The notes under the pieces were generated by a model, which made no database searches, was not told the DNA's origin, and saw nothing but the letters and a program-made list of their open reading frames with translations. DNA of 64,000 nt, taken from assembly GCF_014489595.1 (NCBI RefSeq), contig NZ_CP060790.1:3162001-3226000 (forward strand), in the 5' to 3' direction. This DNA comes from Paenacidovorax monticola. GTDB taxonomy: Bacteria; Pseudomonadota; Gammaproteobacteria; Burkholderiales; Burkholderiaceae_C. This document shows, piece after piece, positions 9,009-18,519 of this stretch; position 1 is the first letter of the stretch; each line of letters opens with the position of its first letter. The translations under genes and the position numbers were made by a program.

Positions 9009-9574
9009 ATGACCAGAACCTTCGCGGCCTCCACGCTGCGCACCGCCGCACTGCTGTCGCTGGCCACCTCTTTCGTGCCCGCTGCCTGGGCCCAGGCAGC
9101 GCCGGTGGGCGCCGTAGCCTACGCCCCCTGGGCGGCACCCAGGCCGTGCCCACGCTGTCGCAGTGGGGCATGGCGGCGCTCGCGCTCGTGCTGGCCGCGC
9201 TGGCGTCGCGCCTGCTGCGCGGCCAGGGGGGCGTGCTGCGCTTGGCCGCACTGGGCCTGCTGGCCGGCGCGGCGCTGCTGGCCTCCCCCTGGAGCGGCCA
9301 GGCGCTCGCGCGGCCGGCGGACGACGTGCTGCTCGACAACCCCGCTGGCGGCACGGCCCCCTTGCCCGACCACCCCGACTTCGAGCGCCCGTTCGCGGAC
9401 TACATGCACGGCTACACGGTGCGCAACACCACGGGCCGGCCGCAACGCATCAAGGCGGTGACCGTCACGGCCGCGCACCGGATCATGAACTCGCACGACG
9501 ACACACAGTGCACGGTGGGGCAGATCCTGGCGCCCGCTGCCTCATGCTCCGTGGTGGTGGGCCGGCCGCACTGA
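9009..9574 (+). CDS. Midcut-by-XrtH-like protein with internal IPTL signal (apparent frameshift)
   Basis: A signal peptide (MTRTFAASTLRTAALLSLA, then an AWAQA cleavage region) leads quickly to the sorting motif VPTLSQWGMAALALVLAAL plus a basic RLLRGQ. Unlike ordinary IPTL-CTERM proteins, about 115 residues follow. They comprise a second hydrophobic helix and then a soluble domain with YTVRNTTGRPQRIKAVTVT and paired cysteines (TQCTVG, ASCSVV). This layout matches what I recall as the midcut-by-XrtH family, where cleavage occurs in mid-protein. The two frames join if one base is added to the C5/G3 runs at 9124-9132. It probably forms an operon with the preceding IPT/TIG protein. Confidence 0.68.
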
Positions 9575-9588
9575 GGCCGGGCGGGCAC

Positions 9589-10509
9589 CTACCCGACGGA
9601 CTGCTCCAGCGCCTGCCGCGCCGTGGCCGTGAGCGCGGCCGTGAGCGCATCCAGCACGGCCGATTCGAGGTTCCAGCAGTGCCAGTAGAGCTGGATGGGC
9701 AGCGAGCGCCCCGGCGCCAGGTCCACCAGGCTGCCTTCGGCCAGGGCCTGGCGCACCATCAGCTCGGGCACCACGCCCGCGCCCCAGCCCGCGTGCACGG
9801 CGCGCACCTGGCCTTCGGAGCTGGGCACGAACAGGTGGCTGAGCGCCACGCGCTTGAGCCCGAAGCTGCGCGCGATGAACTCGGCCTGCATGTCGTCCTT
9901 GCGGTTGAACGACAGGAACGGCACGCTGCGGAAGTTGTGCGGCGTGAGCCCGTGCGGCAGGTGCTGCTCGGCGAACGCGCGCGAGGCCACGGCCACATAG
10001 GGCATGGCGCCCAGCGGCACCACGCGGCAGCCGCGCAGCGCCTGCTTGAGCGTGGTGACGCAGCCCAGCACCTGGCCCGAGCGCAGCCATTCCTGCGTGA
10101 AGTCCTGGTCGTCCACGATGATCTCGAACGGCAGGCGCTGGCGCACGAGATCGTGCAGCGCATCGAGCGCCCAGGTGGCGATGCTGTCGGCGTTGATGGC
10201 GATGGAGATGCGCTCGTCCTCGCGCGTGCCGCCCGGCGCGCTGGGCGCGAGTTCCTGCAGGTCGCGCTCCAGGTCGGCGCGCAGCAGGCGCAGCTGCTTG
10301 GTGTGCTTGAGCAGCAACTGGCCCGCGCTCGTGGGCTTGAGCGGCCGGCTGCGCACGATGAGCACCGAGCCCACCTGCGCCTCCAGCGCGCGCAGGCGCT
10401 GCGACACGGCCGACTGCGTGACGTTGAGGCGCTGGGCCGCGCGCTCGAAGCCGCCCTCCTCCACGATGGCGGCCAGGCATTCGAGGGCGGCGGGGTCGTA
10501 GGTGCTCAT
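9589..10509 (-). CDS. LysR family regulator, ArgP/IciA-like
   Basis: 306 aa from the ATG at 10509 (MSTYDPAALECLAAI). The N-terminal winged helix contains RAAQRLNVTQSAVSQRLRAL. The C-terminal domain has the ArgP-type features IAINADSIATWALDAL and GWGAGVVPELM. The ArgP subgroup controls amino-acid transport and metabolism. It is divergent from a D-amino-acid dehydrogenase gene with 80 bp between the starts, so it most likely regulates that gene in response to an amino acid (inference). Confidence 0.87.
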   Translation of the reverse strand: MSTYDPAALECLAAIVEEGGFERAAQRLNVTQSAVSQRLRALEAQVGSVLIVRSRPLKPTSAGQLLLKHTKQLRLLRADLERDLQELAPSAPGGTREDERISIAINADSIATWALDALHDLVRQRLPFEIIVDDQDFTQEWLRSGQVLGCVTTLKQALRGCRVVPLGAMPYVAVASRAFAEQHLPHGLTPHNFRSVPFLSFNRKDDMQAEFIARSFGLKRVALSHLFVPSSEGQVRAVHAGWGAGVVPELMVRQALAEGSLVDLAPGRSLPIQLYWHCWNLESAVLDALTAALTATARQALEQSVG

Positions 10510-10589
10510 TTGTATTAGGGCATCTGATGATTTCGCATGTAGTTTAATTTTGCTTTTTATTCGGCGCAATGCGGCGCACACTGCGCGGC

Positions 10590-11926
10590 ATGAAAACCAT
10601 CGTCCTGGGCGCCGGCATCATCGGCGTGAGCACCGCCTGGCACCTGCTGGAGCGCGGCCATGAAGTCATCGTCGTCGATCGCCAGAGCGATGCGGCGATG
10701 GAAACGAGTTTCGCCAACGCGGCGCAGATCTCGGTGAGCTACTGCGAGCCCTGGGCCAACCGCGAGGCGCCCTGGAAGGCGCTCAAGTGGATGTTCGACA
10801 AGGAGGCCCGCTGCTCTTCCGTCCGCAGATGGACTGGCAGCAGTGGCGCTGGGGCCTGCAGTTCCTCGCGCAGTGCAACGACGCGGCCTTCGAGCGCAAC
10901 GTGGCGCAGATCGTGGCACTGGGCGCCTACAGCCACGCGGCGCTCAAGGACGTGGTGCGCGCCACGGGCATCGAGTACCACCGGCTGGAGCGCGGCATCG
11001 CGCACTTCTACACCGACCAGAAATCGTTCGACGACGCAGGCCACGCCGTGGAGCTGATGCGCAAGCACGGCGTGCAGCGCCGCCTCGTGAGCCGCGAGGA
11101 GCTGCTCGCGATCGAACCCGCCTTCAAGGCCTACGGCGACAAGATCACCGGCGGCACCTACACCAACACCGACGAGAGCGGCGATGCGCGCGTCTTCACG
11201 CAGGAGCTGGCGCGCCGCTGCGCCGAACGTGGCGCGCAGTTCCTCTACGGCCACGACGTGCTGCGCCTCAACCGGATCGGCAGCGCTATCGATTCCGTAG
11301 CTGTCTGCGCCCGCGAGACCAGCGCAGTGGGCCGAAAGGACTTCATCCTCAAGGGCGACGCCGTGGTCGTGGCCTGCGGCTCGTACAGCGCGCCGCTGCT
11401 GCGCAGCGTGGGCGTGCACCTGCCCATCTACCCCGGCAAGGGCTACAGCGCCACCTTCCCGCTGCTGCGGCCCGAGGGCGCGCCCATGGTCTCGACCATC
11501 GACGACGGCCGTAAGATCGCGATGAGCCGCCTGGGCAACTTCCTGCGCGTGGCGGGCACCATCGAACTGGGCGGCTTCGACCTCTCGCTCGACAGCCCCG
11601 TGGCGCGCGCGCGCTGCCACATGCTCTCGCGCCGCATCGCGGAGATCCTGCCCGGCGTGTGCGACACGCGCACGCCCGAGGAAGGCGGCAATCCGCAGTA
11701 CTGGACCGGGCTGCGCCCCGCCACGCCCACCAACATCCCGTTCATCGGCCGCACGCCGCTGGGCAAGCTCTGGGTCAACGCGGGCCACGGCACGCTGGGC
11801 TGGACGCACGGCGCGGGCTCGGGCAAGGCCGTGGCCGAACTCATCAGCGGCGAGCGGCCCGCGATGGCCTTCGGTTTCCTGGGCGAAGCGCCGGGCCGCG
11901 CCCCGGCCACGGCCCTGGCGGCCTGA
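10590..11926 (+). CDS. dadA: D-amino acid dehydrogenase (apparent frameshift)
   Basis: The FAD-binding GAGIIG motif is at residues 7-12, and [11 protein letters not shown] and [10 protein letters not shown] match the DadA family. The C-terminal half has [16 protein letters not shown] and [16 protein letters not shown]. DadA oxidatively deaminates D-amino acids and passes electrons to the respiratory chain at the membrane. The first frame runs MKTIV to FDKEA. It joins the second ([10 protein letters not shown]) if one C is added to the CCC run at 10807-10809. A stretch near residues 232-248 lies over a comamonad-type repeat. An ArgP-like LysR gene is divergent upstream. Confidence 0.85.
11284..11336 (+). 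repeat. AGCT/GCGC hairpin repeat inside dadA
   Basis: GTAGCTGTCTGCGCCCGCG and the following bases align with the intergenic repeat at 50157. Here the repeat is translated as part of a surface loop of DadA. Confidence 0.45.
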
Positions 11927-11977
11927 GAGCCCGCCCACGGCCTGCAGACTCCGGCGGGGGCCGCTACCATCCCCCGC

Positions 11978-12538
11978 ATGTCCGCACACTACCTGTTCCT
12001 GACCACCTCCACCCGCGAGCCGGGCCACCTGGGCAACACCGAGTGGCTGGCCCGCGAGGCCGCCGCCGCCCTGCCCGAAGGCACCCGGCAGACCTGGCAC
12101 GCCCTGGCGCGCATGGCGCTGCCGCCCTTCGTGGACCAGCGCCACACCACCGGCACCTACGCCCCGCCCGAGGGCGACATGAAGACCCTGCTCGACGCCA
12201 CGCTGGCCGCCACCGACATCGTCTTCGTCTCGCCCGTGTACTGGTACAGCATCCCCTCGCCGCTCAAGACCTACCTGGACCACTGGAGCGCCTGGATGCG
12301 CGTGCCGGGCCTGGCGTTCAAGGAGCCCATGGCCGCCAAGACCCTGCGCCTCGTCACCACCAGCGGCGACCGCGCCAAGGCCCAGCCCATGATCGACTCC
12401 GTGCAGCTGTGCGCGCAGTTCCTGCACATGCGCTGGGGCGGCGCGCTCTGGGGCAAGGGCGGCCCTCCGGGCTCGGTGCAGAACGACACGCAGGCGCTGC
12501 AGGCTGCACAGGGCTTCCTGAGCGGCACGGCCGCCTGA
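11978..12538 (+). CDS. NAD(P)H-dependent flavodoxin-like oxidoreductase
   Basis: 186 aa with a flavodoxin fold. The phosphate-binding start (LTTSTREPGHLGNTEWLA) resembles the FMN loop of NADPH-dependent FMN reductases. The central VFVSPVYWYSIPSPLKTYLDH is the second flavin loop common to WrbA/MdaB/ArsH-like enzymes. It is probably an FMN-binding quinone or nitro reductase in the cytosol; the substrate is not determined. The PAP2 phosphatase gene starts 31 bp downstream. Confidence 0.85.
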   Translation: MSAHYLFLTTSTREPGHLGNTEWLAREAAAALPEGTRQTWHALARMALPPFVDQRHTTGTYAPPEGDMKTLLDATLAATDIVFVSPVYWYSIPSPLKTYLDHWSAWMRVPGLAFKEPMAAKTLRLVTTSGDRAKAQPMIDSVQLCAQFLHMRWGGALWGKGGPPGSVQNDTQALQAAQGFLSGTAA

Positions 12539-12569
12539 TGGCCCCGCCCGCACCGCGCGGGGCGCACGC

Positions 12570-13343
12570 ATGAGCCCCGGCGAAGCCGCGGCCCTCGGCC
12601 AGGCCGTGGGCCGCCACGCGCTGGCCCTGTGGCTGCTCGGGCTGGCGCCCGCCCTCGCGCTGGCGGGCGGACTGTGGTGGCGTGCACAGCGCGGCGCTGC
12701 GGTCACGCCCCGGCACTGGGCCCTGCTCTGCGCGCTGCCGGCCGTGGCGCTGTTCACCGTCCTTGCGGGCCAGATCGCGCCCGGCTCGCCGCTCGTGCGT
12801 TTCGATGCCGCACTTGCCGCCACGCTGGGCGCGCAGCTGCCCGCCGCCGTGCTGCATCTGGCCGCCGTGCCCACCTGGGCTGGCAATCCGCCCGTCATCG
12901 TCGCGCTCGTCCTGGCCGTGGCCGCCTGGCTGCTGCGGCGCGGCGAGCGGGCGCTGGCCGGCGCCTGGGTCGCGGCCGTGGCCGGCAACGCGCTGCTCAA
13001 CCGCGCGCTCAAGGAAAGCTTCGAACGCGCACGGCCGCCGCACACGCACGGCGTGGTCAGCGAGACGGGCTTCAGCTTCCCCAGCGGCCACGCCTCGGGC
13101 ACGCTCGTGGCCTACGGCATGCTGGCCTACCTCGTGCTGCGCCTGGCGCCACCGGCCTGGCACCTGCCCGCGCTGCTGGGCGCGGCCTGGCTGGCCTGGA
13201 CCGGCGCCTGCAGCCGTGTGCTGCTGCAGGTGCACTACGCGAGCGACGTGGTGGCAGGGCTGGCGAGCGGCTCGGTGTGGCTGGGCCTGTGCATCCTGGG
13301 CCTGCGCTGGGCACAGGCGCGGCCCCTCCACCCGGCAGCCTGA
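12570..13343 (+). CDS. PAP2 family phosphatase, membrane protein
   Basis: 257 aa with about six membrane helices and the three acid-phosphatase motifs: KESFERARP (K148 to P156), PSGH (171-174) and SRVLLQVHYASD (S215 to D226). These form the lipid phosphatase active site facing the periplasm. Likely substrates are undecaprenyl diphosphate or a phospholipid phosphate, but this cannot be settled here. It lies 31 bp after the flavodoxin-like gene, so the two may be co-transcribed. It converges with the hydrolase gene at 13347. Confidence 0.9.
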   Translation: MSPGEAAALGQAVGRHALALWLLGLAPALALAGGLWWRAQRGAAVTPRHWALLCALPAVALFTVLAGQIAPGSPLVRFDAALAATLGAQLPAAVLHLAAVPTWAGNPPVIVALVLAVAAWLLRRGERALAGAWVAAVAGNALLNRALKESFERARPPHTHGVVSETGFSFPSGHASGTLVAYGMLAYLVLRLAPPAWHLPALLGAAWLAWTGACSRVLLQVHYASDVVAGLASGSVWLGLCILGLRWAQARPLHPAA

Positions 13344-13346
13344 GGC

Positions 13347-14126
13347 TCAGTGCAGGCTGCGCTGCTGCGCCAGGAAGTCGAGCAGCGCGCCGTCGAAGCC
13401 CTCGGGGTCTTCGAGCTGGGGCCAGTGCCCCACGGCCGGCAGGCTCAGGTGGCGCGCATCGGGCAGCACCTGGGCCAGGGCCTTCAGCGCCTCGGGCGGC
13501 GTGCAGCGGTCCTGCGCACCGCTGACGAGCAGCGTGGGCGCATGCATGTAGCTCAGCGTGGCCGCGTCGCGGTCGAACGCCGTCAACGCCTGGACCGCAT
13601 GGCGGTAGACCGCGCGGTGCACCTGGCCCATGGCATGGCGGATCAGCTTCACGCCTTCGGGCAAGGCCCCGCTGCCGCTTTGCTGCGGCACCAGCAGGTC
13701 GGCGATCTCCGCCATGGAGCGGCCGGCATCCAGCGCCTGCAGGCGCGGCTGCACCCAGGCCTGGCGCGCCGCCTCGTCCAGCGGCGGTCCGCCCGCGCAG
13801 AGCACCAGGCGCTGCACGCGGCGCGGGTCGCGCAACGCGGCCTCCAGCGCCACCATGGCGCCCAGGCCGTGGCCCACCAGGGTCACACGCTCGCAGCGCA
13901 AGGCCTCGGCCAGCGCGAGGCAGCGCTGCGCCAGGCCCTTGAAGCCATAGGGTTCGATGGGTGCGCTGTAGCCATAGCCCGGCATGTCCCAGGCCACGGC
14001 GCGGTAGCCCAGGCTGGCCAGGGTCTCGACCTGGGGCGCGAACGAGAGGTGGCCGCCGTCGGCATCGTGCAGCAGGAGCACCGTGGGGCCATGGCCCAGG
14101 GTGGTGAAGTGGGGGAGGTGCGCCAT
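13347..14126 (-). CDS. Alpha/beta hydrolase with a Gly at the nucleophile position
   Basis: 259 aa, alpha/beta hydrolase fold. The nucleophile elbow reads VGHGLGAM, so the usual GHSxG serine is Gly87 (codon GGC, one base from AGC). The acid (SGAQD) and histidine (AVGHWPQ) positions are kept. The oxyanion segment is LLLHDADGG rather than the usual HG. Either the protein is catalytically dead, it uses another chemistry, or there is a base error. The ATG at 14126 has AAGGGG upstream. It is divergent from the flavin reductase gene. Confidence 0.82.
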   Translation of the reverse strand: MAHLPHFTTLGHGPTVLLLHDADGGHLSFAPQVETLASLGYRAVAWDMPGYGYSAPIEPYGFKGLAQRCLALAEALRCERVTLVGHGLGAMVALEAALRDPRRVQRLVLCAGGPPLDEAARQAWVQPRLQALDAGRSMAEIADLLVPQQSGSGALPEGVKLIRHAMGQVHRAVYRHAVQALTAFDRDAATLSYMHAPTLLVSGAQDRCTPPEALKALAQVLPDARHLSLPAVGHWPQLEDPEGFDGALLDFLAQQRSLH

Positions 14127-14218
14127 GATCTGGGAACCCCTTCGGCAGCACGCCGCGGGGAGCCGGACCATAATAGCCCAGTCCCTCCAAGCCAGCGCGG
14201 CCCCGCGCGCCCGTTTTC

Positions 14219-14747
14219 GTGAACCCTCCCCCCCGCCGCCCGTTCTCGCCCGCCCCCGAGCTTTTCCACGCGCGAGTTCCGCGATGCACTGGGCATGTTC
14301 GCCACGGGCGTGACCATCGTCACGGCGCGCGGCGCCGACGGCGGCCTCGTGGGGCTCACGGCCAACTCGTTCAATTCGGTCTCGCTGCAGCCGCCGCTGG
14401 TGCTGTGGAGCCTGGCGCGCGCGGCGGCGTCGCTCGCGGCGTTCGCCACGGGCTCGCACTACGCGATCAACGTGCTCGCGGCCGACCAGAAGGCGCTGGC
14501 CGAGCGCTTCGCCGCACGCGGCGTGGACCGCTGGGCCGGCGTGGCGCATGCCCCGGGCATCAGCGGCGCGCCCGTGCTCGCGGGCGCGGCCGCGACCTTC
14601 GAATGCTTCAACCGCAGCCGCTACGAGGAAGGCGACCACGTCATCTTCGTGGGCGAGGTGGAGCGCTGCAGCCGCCGGCACGATGCCTCGCCGCTGCTGT
14701 ACCACGGCGGCCGGTTCTATACCGAGCACCCGCTGGGCGCCGACTAG
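14219..14747 (+). CDS. Flavin reductase family protein (5' end unclear)
   Basis: The protein from REFRDALGMFATGVTIVTA to the stop is a classic flavin reductase-like domain of about 160 residues (NSVSLQPPLVLWSL, SHYAINVLAADQ). It reduces FMN or FAD with NAD(P)H, often for a partner monooxygenase. The domain frame has no start codon upstream of its internal ATG at 14295. A GTG at 14219 gives MNPPPRRPFSPAPE in another frame. It would connect if the C runs at 14228-14234 and 14253-14257 each lacked one C, or if the T4 run has one extra T. Its TAG stop is part of a TAGGGCCTGTTCA repeat. Confidence 0.75.
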
Positions 14748-14757
14748 GGCCTGTTCA
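14745..14757 (+). repeat. TAGGGCCTGTTCA repeat
   Basis: Exact copy of the 13-mer found at 4184-4196 and, inverted, at 34069-34081. It begins with the stop codon of the flavin reductase gene. Confidence 0.65.
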
Positions 14758-14759
14758 CA

Positions 14760-15587
14760 TCACTCCGGCAGGGCCGCCGCCTTGACCCAGGCGACCATGT
14801 CGTCGTAGGCGGCGCGCGGCGTTTCCAGGTGGCCGCCGGGCACTTCCAGATAGCGGTTGCGGGGGTTGGCCGGCAGCCGGTCCACCAGGTAGGCGCGCAG
14901 GCGGCCGAACAGCGGGTCCTTCTCGCCCACGGCCGTGAACACGGGCAGGGTGGCCGGCAGGCGCGGCGCCGTGACGGACATCTCGGCGTCGGAGGCCGGG
15001 TCGAAATACGACAGGAAGTTGCCCGCCGTCGTGATCAGCGGCTGCTGGCGGCCCTGGTTGATGTCGATGAAGCGCTCGCGCTCACCACCCTTGCCCGCGG
15101 CCACCAGTTCGCGGGCCTTCTCCAGGCTCTCGCGCACGGGCGCCAGCCCCGGCAACGTGCTGTAGAGCTGGGGTACGTGCCCGGGCGCGAGCAGCACCAG
15201 CGCCTGCACGTCGCCGCCGCGCACCGCATGGCTCAACGCGGCGGGCACGCCCATGCTGTGCCCCATGAGCACGATGCGCGTGGCGCCCTGCTCACGCAGC
15301 GCGCGCACATGGCCCGCGACCTCCTGCATGGCCTGGTCCCAGTTTCCATCGAGATAGCGGGTGCGCGACCAGGGCATGTCGGGCAGCCGCACGAGCCAGC
15401 CCTCGCCTTCGAAGCGGGACTTGAGCGGCGAGAAGTTCGGGTCCTGCGGATTGCCCGGGCTCTTACCGTGCAGCATCAGGACACCGATGCGCTCCTGCGC
15501 TGCCGGGGACAGGGACGGCAGCGCGGCGCCGAGCGTGGCCAGCGCGCCCGCGCCGACGGCGCGGACCAGGGAACGGCGGGTGGTCAT
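14760..15587 (-). CDS. Exported alpha/beta hydrolase
   Basis: 275 aa from the ATG at 15587. The N-terminus MTTRRSLVRAVGAGAL looks like a twin-arginine (Tat) or Sec signal ending near SPAAQ. The mature protein has an alpha/beta hydrolase core with LMLHGKSPG and the nucleophile Ser111 in GHSMG. The later GEKDPLFG and PGGHLETP supply the acid and histidine. The DUF3530/esterase-like layout suggests a periplasmic esterase or lipase; the substrate is unknown. It lies downstream of minE on the same strand but separated by about 90 bp. Confidence 0.82.
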   Translation of the reverse strand: MTTRRSLVRAVGAGALATLGAALPSLSPAAQERIGVLMLHGKSPGNPQDPNFSPLKSRFEGEGWLVRLPDMPWSRTRYLDGNWDQAMQEVAGHVRALREQGATRIVLMGHSMGVPAALSHAVRGGDVQALVLLAPGHVPQLYSTLPGLAPVRESLEKARELVAAGKGGERERFIDINQGRQQPLITTAGNFLSYFDPASDAEMSVTAPRLPATLPVFTAVGEKDPLFGRLRAYLVDRLPANPRNRYLEVPGGHLETPRAAYDDMVAWVKAAALPE

Positions 15588-15677
15588 GGGTGGGGCTCCT
15601 CCTCGTGGTGAAGCGCCCATTCTTGGCGCCGCCGGCGGCGCCGTCCAGAGGGAAGGTCCGCGGCGCGCGCGGCAGCC

Positions 15678-15944
15678 TTACTTGGGGGCCACTTCCGGCA
15701 ACTCGATCTTGACCTCGAGCACCTCGAGGTCGTCCTGGCGTTCGAAGTGGACCTTGAGGTCGTCGGGATTGATCTTCACGTACTTGGAGATCACCGCCAC
15801 GAGTTCGCGCTGCAGCGCGGGCAGGTAGTCGGGCTGGCCGGCGTTGCGGCCGCTGCGCTCGTGCGCCAGGATGATCTGCAGGCGTTCCTTGGCGACCGCC
15901 GCGGTCTTCTTCTTCTCGCCGAGCAGGAAGGACAACAGGGACAT
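15678..15944 (-). CDS. minE: Cell division topological specificity factor MinE
   Basis: 88 aa, typical length. [12 protein letters not shown] is the membrane-targeting N-terminus, followed by the MinD-binding segment ([13 protein letters not shown]) and the C-terminal dimerisation domain ([15 protein letters not shown]). MinE stimulates the MinD ATPase and drives pole-to-pole oscillation, so that the MinCD division inhibitor is lowest at mid-cell. It is the last gene of minCDE, 5 bp after minD. Confidence 0.96.
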   Translation of the reverse strand: MSLLSFLLGEKKKTAAVAKERLQIILAHERSGRNAGQPDYLPALQRELVAVISKYVKINPDDLKVHFERQDDLEVLEVKIELPEVAPK

Positions 15945-15949
15945 GCCGC

Positions 15950-16765
15950 TTACCTCCCGCCGAAGATGCGCTTGAAGAAGCCGGGCTTCTGCGCGTCGAT
16001 GAAGCGCAGGGGCTTTTCCTCGCCGAGGAAACGCGCCACCACGTCCTTGTAGGCTTCGGACACGTCCGAGCCTGCCAGGTGGATGGCCGGCGTGCCCTGG
16101 TTGGAGGCCTGCAGCACCGACTCGGACTCAGGCACCACGCCGATGAGCTTGATGCGCAGGATGTCCTGGATGTCGTCCAAGCTCAGCATCTGGCCGTCTT
16201 CCACGCGGTTGGGGTTGTAGCGCGTGATGAGCAGGTGCTCCTTCACGGGCTCGCCGCCCTCGATGGCGCGCTTGGTCTTGCTGCTGAGCATGCCCAGGAT
16301 GCGGTCGGAGTCGCGCACCGAGGACACCTCGGGGTTGGTCACGAGCAGCGCCTCGTCGGCGAAGTGCATGGCCATGAGCGCACCGCTCTCGATACCGGCG
16401 GGCGAGTCGCACACGATGTACTCGAAGCCCATCTCGGCCAGGTCCTTGAGCACCTTCTCCACGCCGTCCTGCGTGAGCGCGTCCTTGTCGCGCGTCTGGC
16501 TGGCGGCCAGCACGAACAGGTTCTCGCACTGCTTGTCCTTGATGAGGGCCTGGTGCAGGTTGGCCTCGCCGTGGATCACGTTGATGAGGTCGTACACCAC
16601 GCGGCGCTCGCAGCCCATGATGAGGTCGAGGTTGCGCAGGCCGACGTCGAAGTCGATCACCGCGGTCTTGTGGCCGGCGAGCGCGAGGCCGGATGCAAAG
16701 CTGGCACTGGTGGTGGTCTTGCCCACGCCACCCTTGCCGGAGGTCACGACGACGATTTTGGCCAT
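15950..16765 (-). CDS. minD: Septum site-determining protein MinD
   Basis: 271 aa. The deviant Walker A motif [10 protein letters not shown] is at residues 9-18, and [14 protein letters not shown] is the conserved switch region. The C-terminal amphipathic helix ([10 protein letters not shown]) is the membrane-targeting sequence. MinD recruits MinC to the membrane and is displaced by MinE. It lies between minC (42 bp) and minE (5 bp) in one operon. Confidence 0.97.
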   Translation of the reverse strand: MAKIVVVTSGKGGVGKTTTSASFASGLALAGHKTAVIDFDVGLRNLDLIMGCERRVVYDLINVIHGEANLHQALIKDKQCENLFVLAASQTRDKDALTQDGVEKVLKDLAEMGFEYIVCDSPAGIESGALMAMHFADEALLVTNPEVSSVRDSDRILGMLSSKTKRAIEGGEPVKEHLLITRYNPNRVEDGQMLSLDDIQDILRIKLIGVVPESESVLQASNQGTPAIHLAGSDVSEAYKDVVARFLGEEKPLRFIDAQKPGFFKRIFGGR

Positions 16766-16807
16766 GGTGTGCTGGTTTCCTTGCGTTGGTTCTTGACGAA
16801 ATTCGGT

Positions 16808-17572
16808 TTAGAGCGGTTCGATGAGCAGCTTCTCGCCCTCGAGCCTCACCTGGGCGGGCTTGCCGCGCACCGCATCGGGCAGCGCGGTCTCGGTCGTGCG
16901 GTAGATGCCCGCGATGGACACGAGCTGCGGCTCCAGGCAGGTGCTGAAGATGCGCGCCTCGGTGTTGCCGCGCGCGCCCGCGATGGCGCGGCCGCGCAGC
17001 GGCGCGTAGACGTGGATGTTGCCGTCGGCGATGACCTCGGCGCCGAAGCTCACGATGGCCATCACCACCAGGTCCGCGCCGCGCGCGTACACCTGCTGGC
17101 CCGAGCGCAGCGGCTTGTCGACCACCACGGTGCCGGGGCCGGGCACGGGCACCTCGACGGGCACTTCGCGCACCACCTCGACCTCGCGCACCACTTCACG
17201 GACCACCTCGCGCGACGCCGCCTCGGGGGCCTGGGCGCGCGCCGCCTCGGGCGCAGCCACCAGGCCGGCCGCGCGGGCCGCCTCCATCTGGGCGGTGCTG
17301 CCGCCGCGCACGGCCACGGGCTGCGTGCGGTGCTGGCGCAGCAGGGCCGCCAGGGCCGGGAAGTCGATGGGTTCCTCGGACTCGCGCACGGCGGCGAGGT
17401 CGATCAGCACCGGGTCGTTGTCGAAGAAGTCGGGATCGTCCCCGAGGCGGGCCGCCAGCTCGGCGGCCAGCGCCTTGGCGTCGGTGGTCTTGAGCGCCAC
17501 GGCCACGACGGGCAGCTGGGCGCTCTTGAGGTCAAAGCTGGTGCGGGCCTGGCCCGCCGTGTCAACGGCCAT
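16808..17572 (-). CDS. minC: Septum site-determining protein MinC
   Basis: 254 aa starting at the ATG at 17572. The N-terminal MinC domain (SFDLKSAQLPVVAVAL) inhibits FtsZ assembly. The C-terminal beta-helix domain (PLRSGQQVYARGADLVVM, LRGRAIAGARG) dimerises and binds MinD. The linker is unusual: it is rich in Val, Arg and Glu with repeated VVRE and then VEVPVPGPG. First gene of the minCDE operon. Confidence 0.96.
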   Translation of the reverse strand: MAVDTAGQARTSFDLKSAQLPVVAVALKTTDAKALAAELAARLGDDPDFFDNDPVLIDLAAVRESEEPIDFPALAALLRQHRTQPVAVRGGSTAQMEAARAAGLVAAPEAARAQAPEAASREVVREVVREVEVVREVPVEVPVPGPGTVVVDKPLRSGQQVYARGADLVVMAIVSFGAEVIADGNIHVYAPLRGRAIAGARGNTEARIFSTCLEPQLVSIAGIYRTTETALPDAVRGKPAQVRLEGEKLLIEPL

Positions 17573-17669
17573 GAAGGGAGTGCGAAAAAGGCGCTGCTCA
17601 AAGCCGCGAAGTGTACCGTGCGGGCGGCGCGGCCCTGTTACAAAACCACCAGCGCCCGCCCCGGCGGCG

Positions 17670-18508
17670 CTATGCGCCCTCGGCCATCCAGCGCGCCGTG
17701 CCCGACACGCGGATGGAGCCGCCGGGCTCCGGCCCGATCTCGGCGTGCAGGCGCGAGCGCATGCCCATGTCCTCGCCCTGCACCACGTCGATGGCGCCCC
17801 CATGGGGCCAGCCCAGGTCGCGCAGGTAGCCGGCCAGCGCGGCGGTCGCGGCGCCGGTGGCCGGGTCTTCCAGCACGCCGCCCGACGCGAAGGCGTTGCG
17901 CGTGTGCCAGAGCCGGTCCGATTCGGCCCAGGCGAGCACGATGGTGACCAGCCCGGCGTCCCGCATGAGGCGCCGGCCCGCGTCGAGCGCGTACCGCATG
18001 GCCGCCAGCGCGGCGCGGCTGCGCAGAAGCAGCACCAGGTGGTCCGCGCCACCATGGATCAGCGCGGGGGGAATGCGCGCATCCAGGTCGGCGGCGGTGT
18101 AGCCGAACAGCGCGAGGACCTGCTCCACCAGCGCGGCGGGCGCGCCTGCACTGCGCGTGGGTGGCGACTGCAGCGCGGCCCGCACCAGTCCGCCGCCGCT
18201 GCGCCCCTCCACCGTGATATCGGCCCGGCTCAGCGACAGCGGGAAGACGCCGTCGCCCTGCCGCCGCGCCAGCGCCGCCCCCAGGGCGATGGTGGCGTGG
18301 CCGCAGAAGGGCACCTCGGACTCCGGCGAAAAATAGCGCACGCGCCAGCCGCTGCCCTCGGGGCGGCGAAGGCGGTTTCCGAGAAGCCCACCTCGGCGGC
18401 GATGCGCTGCATGTCGGCGGGCGGCGGCAGGGCATCGCCCAGCCAGACGCCGGCGGGGTTTCCGCCCTGGGCGCCATCGGAGAAGGCGGCGATCTTCTGG
18501 AGCGTCAT
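17670..18508 (-). CDS. PhzF family isomerase-like protein (apparent frameshift)
   Basis: About 279 aa. The N-terminal half has QGGNPAGVWL and SETAF with the catalytic-type Glu44, both hallmarks of the PhzF/diaminopimelate-epimerase fold. The second half has YFSPESEVPFCGHATIALGA and SGGVLEDPATGAA, again family signatures. The frames join if one G is added to the GGGG run at 18360-18363 (giving FAAPEGSGWRVRYF). The general reaction of the family is isomerisation by proton shift; the substrate is unknown. It starts 11 bp after pssA on the same strand. Confidence 0.85.
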
Positions 18509-18519
18509 GCGGCAGGTCC

